A program made the position numbers and the translations under genes. The notes beneath the pieces were generated by a model, which was given only the letters and a program-made list of their open reading frames with translations, did not search any database and was not told the DNA's origin. A DNA stretch of 64,000 nt, taken from positions 186,001-250,000 of the forward strand of contig CBINFS010000002.1 of NCBI GenBank assembly GCA_966250015.1. Reading direction: 5' to 3'. Of the stretch, positions 1-10,890 are shown piece by piece (the stretch's first letter is position 1; the number at the start of each line of letters is the position of its first letter). The stretch comes from CBINFS01 sp966250015. GTDB lineage: Bacteria; Bacteroidota; Rhodothermia; Rhodothermales; DASSAV01.

Positions 1-187
1 TACGCGCTCGCGAGAACTAAGGTGCATCGTTTACTTGATCCGTGGCTCGGCCACGCCTAATATCGGAATAGACTGTCGGCATGATACAGAACCGGGGGGT
101 GCGGTGTCAACGACGCACGCGTAATCCCGTGTTCCGGCGCCGGCGTCCCCGGCGGGTAGTTCTTCTCTCATCCTGACTTCGTTGATC
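1..187. other. Left-edge non-coding stretch with a hairpin
   Basis: No coding region is convincing here. Positions 41-55 form a perfect 6 bp stem with a 3-base loop (CGTGGC-TCG-GCCACG). It has no T-run on either side, so it is not a clear terminator. The rest is the upstream region of the oxidoreductase gene that follows; no convincing promoter or Shine-Dalgarno sequence is seen. Confidence 0.4.
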
Positions 188-1396
188 ATGCGAAAGCCTC
201 ATAACATCACCATGCTTGGAACGGGCCTGATCGGCCTGTTTTACACGACCACCCTGATCGACCGTCGAAGCTGCGATTCGATACGGGTCGTTTATTCGCG
301 AACCGAGGAGCGGGCGAAAGCCTTTGCGCGCCAGTGGGACATTCCCCGGTATACGACCGACCTCAAGGCGGCCATCGAGGATCCCGAAACCGACGTGGTG
401 GTGATCGGCCTGCCCAACGACTGCCACGAGGAAGCGGTGAGCCTCGCCGCCGCTGCCGGCAAGGCGGTGCTCTGTACGAAGCCGCTTGGCCGAACCGCGG
501 AGGAAGCAAAGCGGATGCTCGACATGGTGGAGAAGGCCGGCGTGTTCAACGGGTACCTCGAAGACCTCGTCTACACCCCCAAGACGTTGAAGTCACTCGA
601 ATCGGTGCGGCGGGGCGCGCTTGGAGAAATCCTGTGGGTTCGATCGCGCGAGACGCACCCCGGTCCACACAGCGCATGGTTCTGGGATCCCCGGCGGGCT
701 GGCGGTGGTGCAATCGTCGACATGGGCTGTCACTGCATAGAGATCGCACGCAATTTCATTGGCAAAAACAATCGCCCGGTGGAAGTGATGTGCTGGACGG
801 ACACGCTCGTTCATCCCATCGACGCGGAGGATCACGGGATCGGGCTGGTTCGCTACGAAAGCGGCGCCATCGGCCAGTTCGAGGTGAGCTGGGCATTCCG
901 GGGTGGCATGGACCTGCGCGACGAGGTGTCCGGCACGCACGGCACGATCCTACTCAATCACTGGTTGAGGACGGGCTTCGACCTGTTCACTTCGGGAAGC
1001 TCGGGCGGCTACGTGGCCGAGAAAGTCGAAACCGATACGGGGTGGCTCTTTCCGGTAGGAGACGAAGTGCAGGCGCTCGGGTACGTCCACATGTTTAGGG
1101 ACATGCTCGACGCGCTCGACGAAGGCCGGCCGCCGATGGAGACGTTCTACGACGGCTACGTCGTGAACGCCGTCATCGATGCGTGCTACCGTTCGGCAAA
1201 AACGAAAAAGTGGGAGCCGGTCGAGCTCGATTACTGGCGGGCAGACTCACCCACTCCCCGGATCAAGCTGAATGCAAACGAGATCGACGGGAAGCTCCTG
1301 ATCAAAGAGGAGTACATGCCCGACGGTACGATCAAACGGATCTTCCGCGATAAAGAAAGCGGCGACATCAGCCAGACGTCCGTGCCTGCACCGTAG
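188..1396 (+). CDS. Gfo/Idh/MocA-family NAD(P)-dependent oxidoreductase
   Basis: The protein has an N-terminal Rossmann fold with the dinucleotide motif MLGTGLIG near residues 9-16, followed by the family's KP motif as CTKPLGR (classical members have EKP, so Glu is Thr here). A C-terminal substrate domain contains [16 protein letters not shown], where the His is the usual catalytic position. Family members oxidise or reduce sugars, inositols and related alcohols; the substrate cannot be read from sequence. I start it at the ATG at 188; a TTG two codons upstream (182) is also open, and neither has a Shine-Dalgarno sequence. About 402 residues, the usual length. The next gene begins 25 bp downstream and may be co-transcribed. 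Confidence 0.9.
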   Translation: MRKPHNITMLGTGLIGLFYTTTLIDRRSCDSIRVVYSRTEERAKAFARQWDIPRYTTDLKAAIEDPETDVVVIGLPNDCHEEAVSLAAAAGKAVLCTKPLGRTAEEAKRMLDMVEKAGVFNGYLEDLVYTPKTLKSLESVRRGALGEILWVRSRETHPGPHSAWFWDPRRAGGGAIVDMGCHCIEIARNFIGKNNRPVEVMCWTDTLVHPIDAEDHGIGLVRYESGAIGQFEVSWAFRGGMDLRDEVSGTHGTILLNHWLRTGFDLFTSGSSGGYVAEKVETDTGWLFPVGDEVQALGYVHMFRDMLDALDEGRPPMETFYDGYVVNAVIDACYRSAKTKKWEPVELDYWRADSPTPRIKLNANEIDGKLLIKEEYMPDGTIKRIFRDKESGDISQTSVPAP

Positions 1397-1421
1397 CGGA
1401 CGATCGTAAAGTGAGACGGTA

Positions 1422-2276
1422 ATGGGTCAACGCAACCTGATCAAGCCTGTACTTGCGGATGAGGCGTTCCTCGAAGACGTGGCGCGTGCGCGGGAGGATC
1501 GCACCCAGGTCCACCTGTGGTGGCTTGGCCAGAGCGGCTTCCTGATCCAGTGGCAGGGCCGCCACCTCCTGCTTGACCCTTACCTGTCGGATTCGCTGAC
1601 TAAAAAATACGCAGGAACGGATAAGCCGCACGTCCGGATGACCGAGCGAGTCGTCGATCCCGAACGACTCGATTTCATCGACGTCGTGACCTCGAGCCAC
1701 AACCACACCGATCACCTTGACGCGGAGACATTGATCCCGCTACTACATCGAAATCCGGGAGTCAAGCTCATCGTTCCGGAGGCCAACCGGAGGTTTGTCG
1801 CGGAACGGCTTGGGATCGACGAGGCCTTCCCAATCGGGCTGGATGATGGCGTCTCAGCTTCGGTTGCAGGATTTTCGCTGACCGGGATTCCGGCAGCCCA
1901 CGAGGAGCTGGACACCGACGAGCAGGGAAAGCATCGATTCCTCGGGTACGTGGTTTCGTTCGGCCGCTGGACCCTCTATCACAGCGGTGACACCGTGTGG
2001 TACGACGGCCTGGTGGAGAGATTGCGGAAGTTTTCCATCGATGTGGCGCTCCTTCCGATCAACGGCCGTGCTCCGGAACGCCGCGTGCCCGGCAACCTCG
2101 ATGGGCGTGAAGCAGCGCGTCTGGCGTTCGAGGCCGGCATACGCCTGGTGATTCCGTGCCACTACGAGATGTTTGCGTTCAACACGGCCACGACCGACCT
2201 CTTCGAATCGGAAGCCAGAAAAATCGGGCAACCTTACAAGGTGTTACGGGCGGGCGAACGCTGGAGCAGCTCATGA
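1422..2276 (+). CDS. Metallo-beta-lactamase-fold hydrolase, UlaG-like
   Basis: This 284-residue protein has the MBL-fold zinc motif HNHTDHLD at about residues 92-99, a second ligand region HSGDTVWYDG, and CHYEMF near the C-terminus. The opening WWLGQSGFLIQ followed by LLLDPYLSD is typical of the UlaG (L-ascorbate-6-phosphate lactonase) branch of the superfamily. Members are cytoplasmic metal-dependent lactonases or phosphodiesterases; this one's substrate is unknown. It lies 25 bp behind the Gfo/Idh/MocA oxidoreductase in the same direction, so the pair may act on a sugar acid or lactone. That link is an inference. No other ula genes are nearby, so I do not use the symbol. Confidence 0.85.
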   Translation: MGQRNLIKPVLADEAFLEDVARAREDRTQVHLWWLGQSGFLIQWQGRHLLLDPYLSDSLTKKYAGTDKPHVRMTERVVDPERLDFIDVVTSSHNHTDHLDAETLIPLLHRNPGVKLIVPEANRRFVAERLGIDEAFPIGLDDGVSASVAGFSLTGIPAAHEELDTDEQGKHRFLGYVVSFGRWTLYHSGDTVWYDGLVERLRKFSIDVALLPINGRAPERRVPGNLDGREAARLAFEAGIRLVIPCHYEMFAFNTATTDLFESEARKIGQPYKVLRAGERWSSS

Positions 2277-2308
2277 GAGCAGAATACCTATCAAAACAAT
2301 GAATATTC

Positions 2309-2320
2309 TTCGTATACGAA
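2309..2320. promoter_or_regulatory. 12 bp perfect palindrome upstream of the efflux operon
   Basis: TTCGTATACGAA lies about 100 bp before the adaptor gene and 33 bp after the UlaG-like gene, in the AT-rich spacer 2277-2418. Its position and symmetry fit an operator for a dimeric repressor of the RND pump. No regulator gene is adjacent, so this is only suggestive. Confidence 0.3.
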
Positions 2321-2418
2321 TTTGATGCAGGATTCTAAAGAGCATGCACCCGAAACCGAATATCATCATGTATGGTTACCACACACTACCTCTCCACTGA
2401 TCCTATACGTGTGTCCTG

Positions 2419-3645
2419 ATGGGAAAGAAGTACTTACTCCCCGTTGTTGGAATTATTGTGGCCGGCCTGGTCGTGTATACGTTTGCGTTCAGGTCTGAAC
2501 CGGCCCCTACCGGAGCGTTCGGTCCCATGGGTGGAGGACCGGGATTGGCTCCGACCGTCGTAACGGTCACGAACGTCGAGCAGGGTGGGTTTTCGAGGAG
2601 GACCGAGTTCGTAGGTACACTGAGAGGAATCGCTCAGGCCGAACTCTACGCAAAAACCAGTGGACCCATTCTGGAAGTGTATGCGGAAACTGGCGATTAC
2701 GTGAGAGCCGGGCAGGTCCTTGCGCAGATCGACGATGCGGAGGCGCGCGAAGGGGTCAGGCAGGCTGAAGCAGCCCTCAAGATGGCCGAGGCAACGGTAG
2801 CCCAGCGTGAAGCGGCGCTGCACGTCGCACGCATGAATGCCGAACGTAGCAAAACCCTTCGGGAGAAAGCGCTTGTTTCCGAGCAGGATGACGACGCGGT
2901 GCAGGCCGACCTGCTCTCCGCCGAAGCGCAGTTGAAGCTTGCACAGGCGCAGGTCGAACAGGCCGTTGCGAATCTGAGCAGGGCGCAGCTTCAGCTCGAA
3001 AATACCCGCGTCGTCGCACCCTACAATGGTTACATCGGGAAACGCTTCCTGGATAAGGGGGCTTTTGCCGCAACAAACCGTCCCGTTTTTTCGATCGTGG
3101 ACGTATCGACCATCAAGCTTTCCGTTTCGCTCGTCGACCGGGATGCCGTCCACATCGCCCCAGGGCAGGAGGCGACGATCACGACGAACGCGCTACCCGG
3201 ACGCACCTTCGTCGGTAAGGTTGCCCGCATCTCGCCGGTATTCGATCCTGCGAGCGGTATGACGGAAGCGGAAGTGGAAATTCAAAACCACGACGGCCTG
3301 CTGAAGCCAGGCATGCTCGTCCGCGTCGAGATCGCGCAGGATTCCGAGCCTTCTGCTTTGCTCGTGCCGGTTTCGGCCGTCGTTGAAACGGCGACCGGGA
3401 CGCACTTGTTTGTGGCGGAGCAGGGTGAAGCGGAATCGTGGAAGGCAAAACAGGTGCCGGTCCGGGTGATCGGGCAGGGTGAGGGCGACCGCAAGGACCT
3501 GGTGGCCGTCGAAGGCATGCTTGCCGTGGGCGATCAGGTGGTTACGCTCGGCCACGAAGCCCTGAGGGACGGTGCGACCATTCGTCTGGCCGGCGTCGAC
3601 ATGGCGCAACAGGGAAAAGCGCCCGACGCATCCAAATCGTTATAA
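2419..3645 (+). CDS. RND efflux periplasmic adaptor (membrane fusion protein)
   Basis: The 408-residue protein starts with a hydrophobic N-terminal anchor (about residues 5-25), then a lipoyl/barrel-sandwich half (GPILEVYAETGDYVRAGQVL), an alpha-helical coiled-coil hairpin rich in Ala, Glu and Gln (about 105-185), the second lipoyl half (VVAPYNGYIGKRFLDKGAF), and beta-barrel and membrane-proximal domains. This is the HlyD/AcrA-family architecture. It would link the inner-membrane RND pump encoded 91 bp downstream to an outer-membrane channel. No lipobox is seen, so it is probably held by the N-terminal helix. The drug or solute exported cannot be predicted. Start at ATG 2419; there is no obvious ribosome-binding site. 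Confidence 0.93.
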   Translation: MGKKYLLPVVGIIVAGLVVYTFAFRSEPAPTGAFGPMGGGPGLAPTVVTVTNVEQGGFSRRTEFVGTLRGIAQAELYAKTSGPILEVYAETGDYVRAGQVLAQIDDAEAREGVRQAEAALKMAEATVAQREAALHVARMNAERSKTLREKALVSEQDDDAVQADLLSAEAQLKLAQAQVEQAVANLSRAQLQLENTRVVAPYNGYIGKRFLDKGAFAATNRPVFSIVDVSTIKLSVSLVDRDAVHIAPGQEATITTNALPGRTFVGKVARISPVFDPASGMTEAEVEIQNHDGLLKPGMLVRVEIAQDSEPSALLVPVSAVVETATGTHLFVAEQGEAESWKAKQVPVRVIGQGEGDRKDLVAVEGMLAVGDQVVTLGHEALRDGATIRLAGVDMAQQGKAPDASKSL

Positions 3646-3736
3646 CGCCACTGGCAGTACGACCCGATAGAGAGACGAAACATCCAATGAGCGTGGGACG
3701 GGGTCCGTTTTTAGCGCTCCCTAAATCGCAGGTGAC

Positions 3737-6700
3737 ATGAGCCTAGCAGATTTTTCCGTCAAGCGACCGGTTGCGACCACGATGTTTTACCTCATCGTGA
3801 TCCTGCTCGGTGCGGTGGCCTTTTCGCGTCTGCCCATCGACCTGTTACCCGAGATCACCTTCCCGTCGGTAACGGTCAGTACAGGGTACCCGAACGTCGG
3901 GCCTCAGGAAATAGAGGACCTGATCACGCGGCCGATAGAAGAGACGCTGGCGGCCATCGCGGGTGTCGAAGAGATCTCGTCCTCGTCGTCCGAAGGCCGT
4001 TCCACCGTGCGTGTTTCATTTGACTGGGGGGTTGATCTGGACGAAGCTACGAACGAAGTACGAACCCGTATCGACCGCATCCGGGGAAGGCTTCCCGACG
4101 ACGTCGAGCCGCCGACGATCTTCAAGTTCGACATGTCGGCCCAGCCGATCATCACACTGGCCATCTCGTCGGAGGTAATGGACGACGTCGCGCTGAGGGA
4201 CTTCGTCGAAAACCAGATCGAGTATCGGATTGAACGTGTCCCGGGTGTGGCGGCCGTCGAGCTGCGGGGTGGAAACCGCCGCCAGTTCCAGGTGAACCTC
4301 GATCGGGACAAGCTGCTTGCTTACGGACTTTCTGCCGACCAGATCACGCGCCTGCTGCGTCAGGAGAACTTGAACCGTCCGGCAGGCCGCGTTGAAGAGG
4401 GGAACCTCCACCTCTACCTGCGGACGCTTGGCGAATTCGTGACGCCGGAAGACATTGGCTCGACCGTCGTAACGATCCGGAACGGCGCACCCATCTACCT
4501 GCGTGACATTGCAGAGGTGAAGGAGAGTGTCGAGGAGGTCACGCAGATCGTCCGCATCAATGGCGTTCCCGGTATGTTCCTGTCTGTCAGCAAGCAGTCC
4601 GGGAGCAATACCGTGGCGGTGGCAAAGGGTGTACTGGAGGAGGTCGAGCGGATCAATGCCGACATACCGGACGTCAGGCTCATTCCCACGATGGATACGA
4701 GCGAGTACATCAAACAATCCATCTCGAATGTTCAGACGTCCGCCCTTTTCGGCGGTTTGCTGGCTGTCATCATCCTCCTGATCTTCCTCAGGTCCGGACG
4801 ATCGACCCTGATCATTGCGACGACCATTCCTATCTCGGTCATTGCCTCCTTCGCGCTGATTTATTTCACCGGGTATACACTGAACATCATGACGTTTGGT
4901 GGTCTGGCGCTCGGTGTCGGTATGCTAGTGGACAACGCAGTCGTCGTTCTCGAGAACATCTTCCGAAAGCGGGACGAAGGGGAGCCGGCCAGGCTGAGTG
5001 CGGTAATCGGCACGAGGGAAGTTGCAGCGGCCATCACGGCTTCGACGATCACGACCCTGGCCGTATTCCTACCGGTCGTATTCCTTGAGGGAGTCTCGGG
5101 CGTCATGTACAAGCAGATGGCGGTGGTCGTTTCGTTCTCCCTCCTCGCCTCACTTGCCGCGGCGCTCACCCTGATTCCGATGCTGTCCTCGCGTCTGCTC
5201 GAACGTGAGCGACGAGAGGTCCGTAACCCTAACAGTCCCCTGACACGCATTAGCAACTGGAGCAAAAACACGCTCGAAACGATCGAGAGCAAGTATAAGG
5301 TCCTGATCGGCTGGGCGCTCAACCATCGGCAGCAGGTAGTCCTCGGGGCGTTGATTCTGTTCGGCCTGAGCCTGTTGCTGCTTCCGCAAATCGGGTCAGA
5401 GCTGATGCCGGCGACGGACGAGGGTGAGGTTCGGGTGAACGTGGAAATGGCGGTCGGCACCCGGATCGAGCTGCTCGACGAGGCCTTTCGGGAGGTGGAG
5501 CGGGTCGTGAGGGAGGAAGTGCCCGAGATGCGGACGATGATCGCCAATATGGGTGGCGGTGGGTGGCGTGCGGCAGGCGGCCACACCGGCAACCTGCGCA
5601 TCTCGCTCGTTCCGATGGCCGAGCGGTCACGGTCGTCTGCCCAGATTGCCAACGATCTCCGTGCGAAGCTGGCCCACATCCCCGGTACCCGAATCACCGT
5701 TCGGGAAGGATCGGGCGTATTCGTCATGCGGATGGCTTTTGGCGGGGGTGATTCCGGATTTGAAATCGAGGTTCGCGGGCACGACCTGCAAAAAGGCTAT
5801 CAGCTCGCTGAGATGGTTCAGCAGGCGCTGAACACCATTCCCGGGGTGGAAGACGTCCGGATCACACGCGATAAAGGCCGGCCTGAAAGGATCATCCGCA
5901 TCGACCGGGAGAAGATTGCGCGTCTTGGCCTGAGCATGACCCAGGTTGCCGACATCATCGAAAACAACGTGGCCGGGTCGCGTTCGACCACTCTGCGGCG
6001 TGCGGGTCGCGAGTACGACATCGTGGTCCGGCTCGACGAGCCATACCGTGAGCTGCTCGCCGACATCGCCGACATCTCCCTCGTCTCGGTAACGGGTGAG
6101 GCGGTTCCGCTTCGCAGTGTCATCGACGTCAGCTACGCAGAGGGTCCTGTGGTCATCGACCGGAAGGATCAGGAGCGCCTGATCGTCGTATCGGCCAACA
6201 TCGCAGGCAGGGACCTGGGTTCCGTGATCGAGGACGTCCGGGCAGCCCTTCGCACGATCGACGTACCCGAAGAGTTCAGCCTGATCGTCTCCGGTGAGTA
6301 CGAAGAGCAGCAGAAAGCCCAGCGGGAGCTCATGATAGCGATCATCCTGGCCATTCTGCTCGTCTACATGGTGATGGCCGCTCAGTTTGAGGACCTGCTT
6401 TACCCGCTGATCGTGATGTTCTCCATTCCGCTGGCCGCCATCGGCGTCCTGTTCATCATGTGGATCACCGGAACGACGTTCAACATCCAGAGCTTCATCG
6501 GTATCATCATGCTCACCGGTATCGTGGTGAACAACGCGATCGTGTTGGTGGACTACATCAACCTGATGAGGCGGGAGTACGGTGTGGAGCTGCACGAAGC
6601 CGTTATGGAGAGCGGCCGCCGACGCCTGCGCCCGATCCTGATGACGACGCTGACGACGCTGCTCGGTCTCGTCCCGCTGGCCCTGGCGTTGGGCGAAGGC

Positions 6701-6907
6701 TCCGAGGTCCAGGCCGCGATGGCCCGCGTCGTGATCGGCGGTCTGTCGGTTTCGACCCTGATCACACTGGTCTTTATCCCGGTCATCTACACGACGGCAG
6801 CCGAATGGCAGCTCCGGCGCCAGATGCGCCGCTCCGTTGCCCTCGGTTCGGATGGTGCGGGTGCGGGAGTTCCCGTACCCGGGACGATGGTCCAGAACGT
6901 GGACTGA
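3737..6907 (+). CDS. RND-family efflux transporter permease (HAE1/AcrB-like)
   Basis: At 1056 residues this is a full-length RND pump. It opens with FSVKRPVATTMFYLI, the family's typical first membrane helix, followed by a porter domain, the central helix block (about residues 335-480), a second periplasmic domain and the last helices with GIVVNNAIVLVDYINLMR. The helix-4 region has GGLALGVGMLVDNAVVVLENI, which carries the paired acidic residues used for proton relay in the family. It acts in the inner membrane as a proton-driven trimer with the adaptor encoded just upstream. The operon ends at a strong terminator, and no TolC-type channel gene is next to it, so an unlinked channel must serve it. 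Confidence 0.95.
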   Translation: MSLADFSVKRPVATTMFYLIVILLGAVAFSRLPIDLLPEITFPSVTVSTGYPNVGPQEIEDLITRPIEETLAAIAGVEEISSSSSEGRSTVRVSFDWGVDLDEATNEVRTRIDRIRGRLPDDVEPPTIFKFDMSAQPIITLAISSEVMDDVALRDFVENQIEYRIERVPGVAAVELRGGNRRQFQVNLDRDKLLAYGLSADQITRLLRQENLNRPAGRVEEGNLHLYLRTLGEFVTPEDIGSTVVTIRNGAPIYLRDIAEVKESVEEVTQIVRINGVPGMFLSVSKQSGSNTVAVAKGVLEEVERINADIPDVRLIPTMDTSEYIKQSISNVQTSALFGGLLAVIILLIFLRSGRSTLIIATTIPISVIASFALIYFTGYTLNIMTFGGLALGVGMLVDNAVVVLENIFRKRDEGEPARLSAVIGTREVAAAITASTITTLAVFLPVVFLEGVSGVMYKQMAVVVSFSLLASLAAALTLIPMLSSRLLERERREVRNPNSPLTRISNWSKNTLETIESKYKVLIGWALNHRQQVVLGALILFGLSLLLLPQIGSELMPATDEGEVRVNVEMAVGTRIELLDEAFREVERVVREEVPEMRTMIANMGGGGWRAAGGHTGNLRISLVPMAERSRSSAQIANDLRAKLAHIPGTRITVREGSGVFVMRMAFGGGDSGFEIEVRGHDLQKGYQLAEMVQQALNTIPGVEDVRITRDKGRPERIIRIDREKIARLGLSMTQVADIIENNVAGSRSTTLRRAGREYDIVVRLDEPYRELLADIADISLVSVTGEAVPLRSVIDVSYAEGPVVIDRKDQERLIVVSANIAGRDLGSVIEDVRAALRTIDVPEEFSLIVSGEYEEQQKAQRELMIAIILAILLVYMVMAAQFEDLLYPLIVMFSIPLAAIGVLFIMWITGTTFNIQSFIGIIMLTGIVVNNAIVLVDYINLMRREYGVELHEAVMESGRRRLRPILMTTLTTLLGLVPLALALGEGSEVQAAMARVVIGGLSVSTLITLVFIPVIYTTAAEWQLRRQMRRSVALGSDGAGAGVPVPGTMVQNVD

Positions 6908-6922
6908 TTTTGTGAAACTAAC

Positions 6923-6966
6923 AAAGGGCCGGTCCAAACGGATTAACCGTAAGGCCGGCCCTTTTT
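6923..6966 (+). terminator. Terminator between the RND operon and dnaB
   Basis: A stem AAAGGGCCGG/CCGGCCCTTT is followed by CTTTTT on the + strand. The mirror strand also carries a short T-rich tail, so the hairpin can stop both the RND operon (+) and dnaB (-), which converge here. Confidence 0.85.
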
Positions 6967-7003
6967 CATTTCAGCTTTTTGCCGATCGTTTTTCCTGGTT
7001 ATC

Positions 7004-8569
<1,566 letters not shown>

Positions 8570-8616
8570 ATCGATAACAACTATCGAAAAACAACAAATT
8601 GAACCAGAGCAAGGGG

Positions 8617-9441
8617 TTACTTGCCGGTCAACTGGTCGTAGTGGGTGCGAAGGAGCTGGACGTCCTTCCAGGTGTCGCGCTTCCACTGCGGATTACGCAG
8701 CAGCGCCGCCGGATGGTAGGTAACCACGACCGGGAGACCGTAGAAGTCCAGCACCTTGTTCCTCATAGAGGCAAGGCTCGAGTTCCTGTTCAATAAAGAG
8801 TTCCCGGCCGTCTTACCGACACACAGCAGGATCTTCGGCTTTATCAGGGCGATCTGCTTGAATAGTATCGGTCTGTGCGCTTCCACTTCATCGGGCAGCG
8901 GCTCACGATTGTTCGGCGGCCGGCTCTTCAGGATGTTGGCGATGTAAACTTCCTCGCGCTTGAAGTTGATGGCTGCGAGTATTTTGTTGAGCAACTGCCC
9001 TGCGCGTCCGACGAATGGCTCTCCCTGCCGGTCTTCGTCAGCCCCCGGAGCCTCTCCAATGACCATCAAATCAGCGTTTGGATCGCCGACCCCAAAAACC
9101 GGATTGAGGCGCGTTTCGTCCAGCGGAATCAGGACGGTATTCCTCACGTACTCTTCAACCTCGTCGAGCGTCGTCATCGAATGGAGGGGAGAGCCTTCGG
9201 GAATGAGCGCTTCGATCCGCTGGTAGGGCGACAATGAAGGGTCGTTTGCGGGGTCTTCTGGTTCTCCAAAGAGGTTGGGTGGAGCCATGGGCGTTACCGT
9301 GGTTTCTTTCGTCCGGTCAAGTTCCGGAAGGGCACTGGCCATTTGTGCAACCGTTTCGGGACGGCCGAGCGGTAGATAACGTCCGTTCACCGCGATCTCG
9401 TGTTCGAAAACACTTCGCAGTACCTGCAGCACGTCCAACAT
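8617..9441 (-). CDS. Family-4-type uracil-DNA glycosylase lacking Fe-S cysteines
   Basis: The 274-residue protein carries the hallmarks of family-4 uracil-DNA glycosylase: [11 protein letters not shown] near residue 129, [26 protein letters not shown], and the C-terminal [16 protein letters not shown]. It should excise uracil from DNA in base-excision repair. Known family-4 enzymes hold a [4Fe-4S] cluster with four cysteines: a CxxC before the core, one in KCRPP, and one in the following helix. Here the CxxC region reads [13 protein letters not shown], the KC is KS and the helix Cys is His (EVEAHRPIL). The only Cys in the whole protein is in ILLCVGK. The cluster is therefore probably absent while the catalytic motifs remain. 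The N-terminal 90 residues are low in recognisable sequence. Confidence 0.9.
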   Translation of the reverse strand: MLDVLQVLRSVFEHEIAVNGRYLPLGRPETVAQMASALPELDRTKETTVTPMAPPNLFGEPEDPANDPSLSPYQRIEALIPEGSPLHSMTTLDEVEEYVRNTVLIPLDETRLNPVFGVGDPNADLMVIGEAPGADEDRQGEPFVGRAGQLLNKILAAINFKREEVYIANILKSRPPNNREPLPDEVEAHRPILFKQIALIKPKILLCVGKTAGNSLLNRNSSLASMRNKVLDFYGLPVVVTYHPAALLRNPQWKRDTWKDVQLLRTHYDQLTGK

Positions 9442-9569
9442 GCAAGCGCACCTCCTTTTCCCTTGCTCGAATAATTGAAAGTAGGACGTAAGATAGGCTT
9501 ATAACGATCCCGTATCAGGTACGTCCGCGTGAATTTTAGCGATGCGGACGGGAAGGCCGGATCGGATTG

Positions 9570-10796
9570 TCAAAGGCCGGACGTGATACGGTCGAGGATG
9601 GCTTCGGCAACCGCGTGTTTCGAATCCAGCGGCAGCTCCTCACGATGGCCGTCACGGCGGATCAACGTTACGCGATTGGTTTCTTTTCCAAAACCTGCGC
9701 CGGCTTCTCGCAGGTTGTTGGCCACGATCCAGTCGAGATTTTTCGACTCGAGCTTTTTCTGTGCGTTGGCGAGGACGTCGTCGGTTTCGAGCGCGAAGCC
9801 GACCAGCGTCTGACCCTTTCGTTTCCGCCGGCCTAGCTCGGCCAGGATGTCACGGGTTTTTCTGAGACGAAGAACCAGCTCCGTTTCCGACTTTTTGATC
9901 TTCGAGGGCGACGAGTCGGCGGGCGCATAATCTGCGACCGCCGCGGCCATGATGACGACGTCGGCGTCGGAGTGCAGGAGGACGGCCTCGTACATCTCGT
10001 CTGCCGTGACGACGTCGGTCCGGGTTACGCCGGGCGGCGTATCCAGGTCGGTCGGGCCGCTGACCAGGGTTACGTGGGCGCCACGACGTTGCGCCGCGGC
10101 AGCCAGGGCAAACCCCATCGTCCCCGTCGAGTGATTCGTCAAAAAGCGAACCGGGTCGATCGACTCCCGGGTGGGGCCGGCCGACACGAGCACCCGTTTG
10201 CCTGATAGCGGGGACGAAGAGGTCGTGCCGCCAAGCAGCGCTTCGACGCGGGCGAAAATGTCGGACGGCTCCGGCATGCGGCCCTCCCCGACGAGACCAC
10301 TCGCAAGCGGACCATAGGCGGCTTCCATCACCTCGTAGCCCATCTCGCGAAGGCGATCCAGGTTCTTTCGTACGGCGGGGTGACGGTACATGTCGACGTC
10401 CATCGAGGGGCAAACCAGGATCGGGCAACGGGCCGCCAGCGCAACGGCCGTGAGCATCGAATCGCAGAAACCATTCGCGAGCTTGGCAAGGGTGTCGGCC
10501 GTGGCCGGCGCGATCACGTACACGTCACCCCACAAACCCAGCGATACGTGCTTCGTCCACGAGCCCGTTTCGTTTTCCGGAAAAATCTCGGTCAGCACCT
10601 CGCGCTCCGAAAGTGTGCCGAGAGTAAGCGGTGTGATGAACCGGGCTGCGTTTCGGGTCATCAGGACCTGTACCTCGGCGCCGCTTTTTTTGAACAAGCG
10701 GACGAGCTCGGCCGTCTTGTAGGCCGCAATGCCTCCCGACACGCCTAGCAGGAGCTTCCGGCCCTTCAGTGAGATCTGGTTGTGGGATTCAGGCAT
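9570..10796 (-). CDS. coaBC: Bifunctional phosphopantothenoylcysteine decarboxylase/synthetase
   Basis: This coenzyme A biosynthesis enzyme joins cysteine to 4'-phosphopantothenate and then decarboxylates the product. The N-terminal flavoprotein half (CoaC) shows GVSGGIAAYKTAELVR and PSMDVDMYRHP near residue 130; the usual motif is PxMNxxMW, and the Asn-to-Asp form is, as I recall, common in Bacteroidota. The CoaB half starts near residue 199 with VLVSAGPTRESIDPVR and contains AAVADYAP. I use the ATG at 10796 (408 residues); a TTG at 10817 would add seven residues and sits inside the terminator hairpin region. The gene follows yicC-gmk-rpoZ, a widely conserved order. Confidence 0.95.
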   Translation of the reverse strand: MPESHNQISLKGRKLLLGVSGGIAAYKTAELVRLFKKSGAEVQVLMTRNAARFITPLTLGTLSEREVLTEIFPENETGSWTKHVSLGLWGDVYVIAPATADTLAKLANGFCDSMLTAVALAARCPILVCPSMDVDMYRHPAVRKNLDRLREMGYEVMEAAYGPLASGLVGEGRMPEPSDIFARVEALLGGTTSSSPLSGKRVLVSAGPTRESIDPVRFLTNHSTGTMGFALAAAAQRRGAHVTLVSGPTDLDTPPGVTRTDVVTADEMYEAVLLHSDADVVIMAAAVADYAPADSSPSKIKKSETELVLRLRKTRDILAELGRRKRKGQTLVGFALETDDVLANAQKKLESKNLDWIVANNLREAGAGFGKETNRVTLIRRDGHREELPLDSKHAVAEAILDRITSGL

Positions 10797-10810
10797 GGGG
10801 TATGCACGGT

Positions 10811-10838
10811 AAAACAAAAAATCCGGCCGAACCGGATT
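10811..10838 (-). terminator. Terminator or attenuator between rpoZ and coaBC
   Basis: Reading the - strand, a stem AATCCGG/CCGGATT with a 5-base loop runs into TTTTTTGTTTT. The T-run ends only 14 bases before the coaBC ATG. It should stop rpoZ transcripts, and any coaBC message that begins upstream must read through it. Confidence 0.8.
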
Positions 10839-10890
10839 TTATGCTTTGGGATGGAGGGCGTGAATACTGAAGCGTGTAGGGCAAGGTTGC

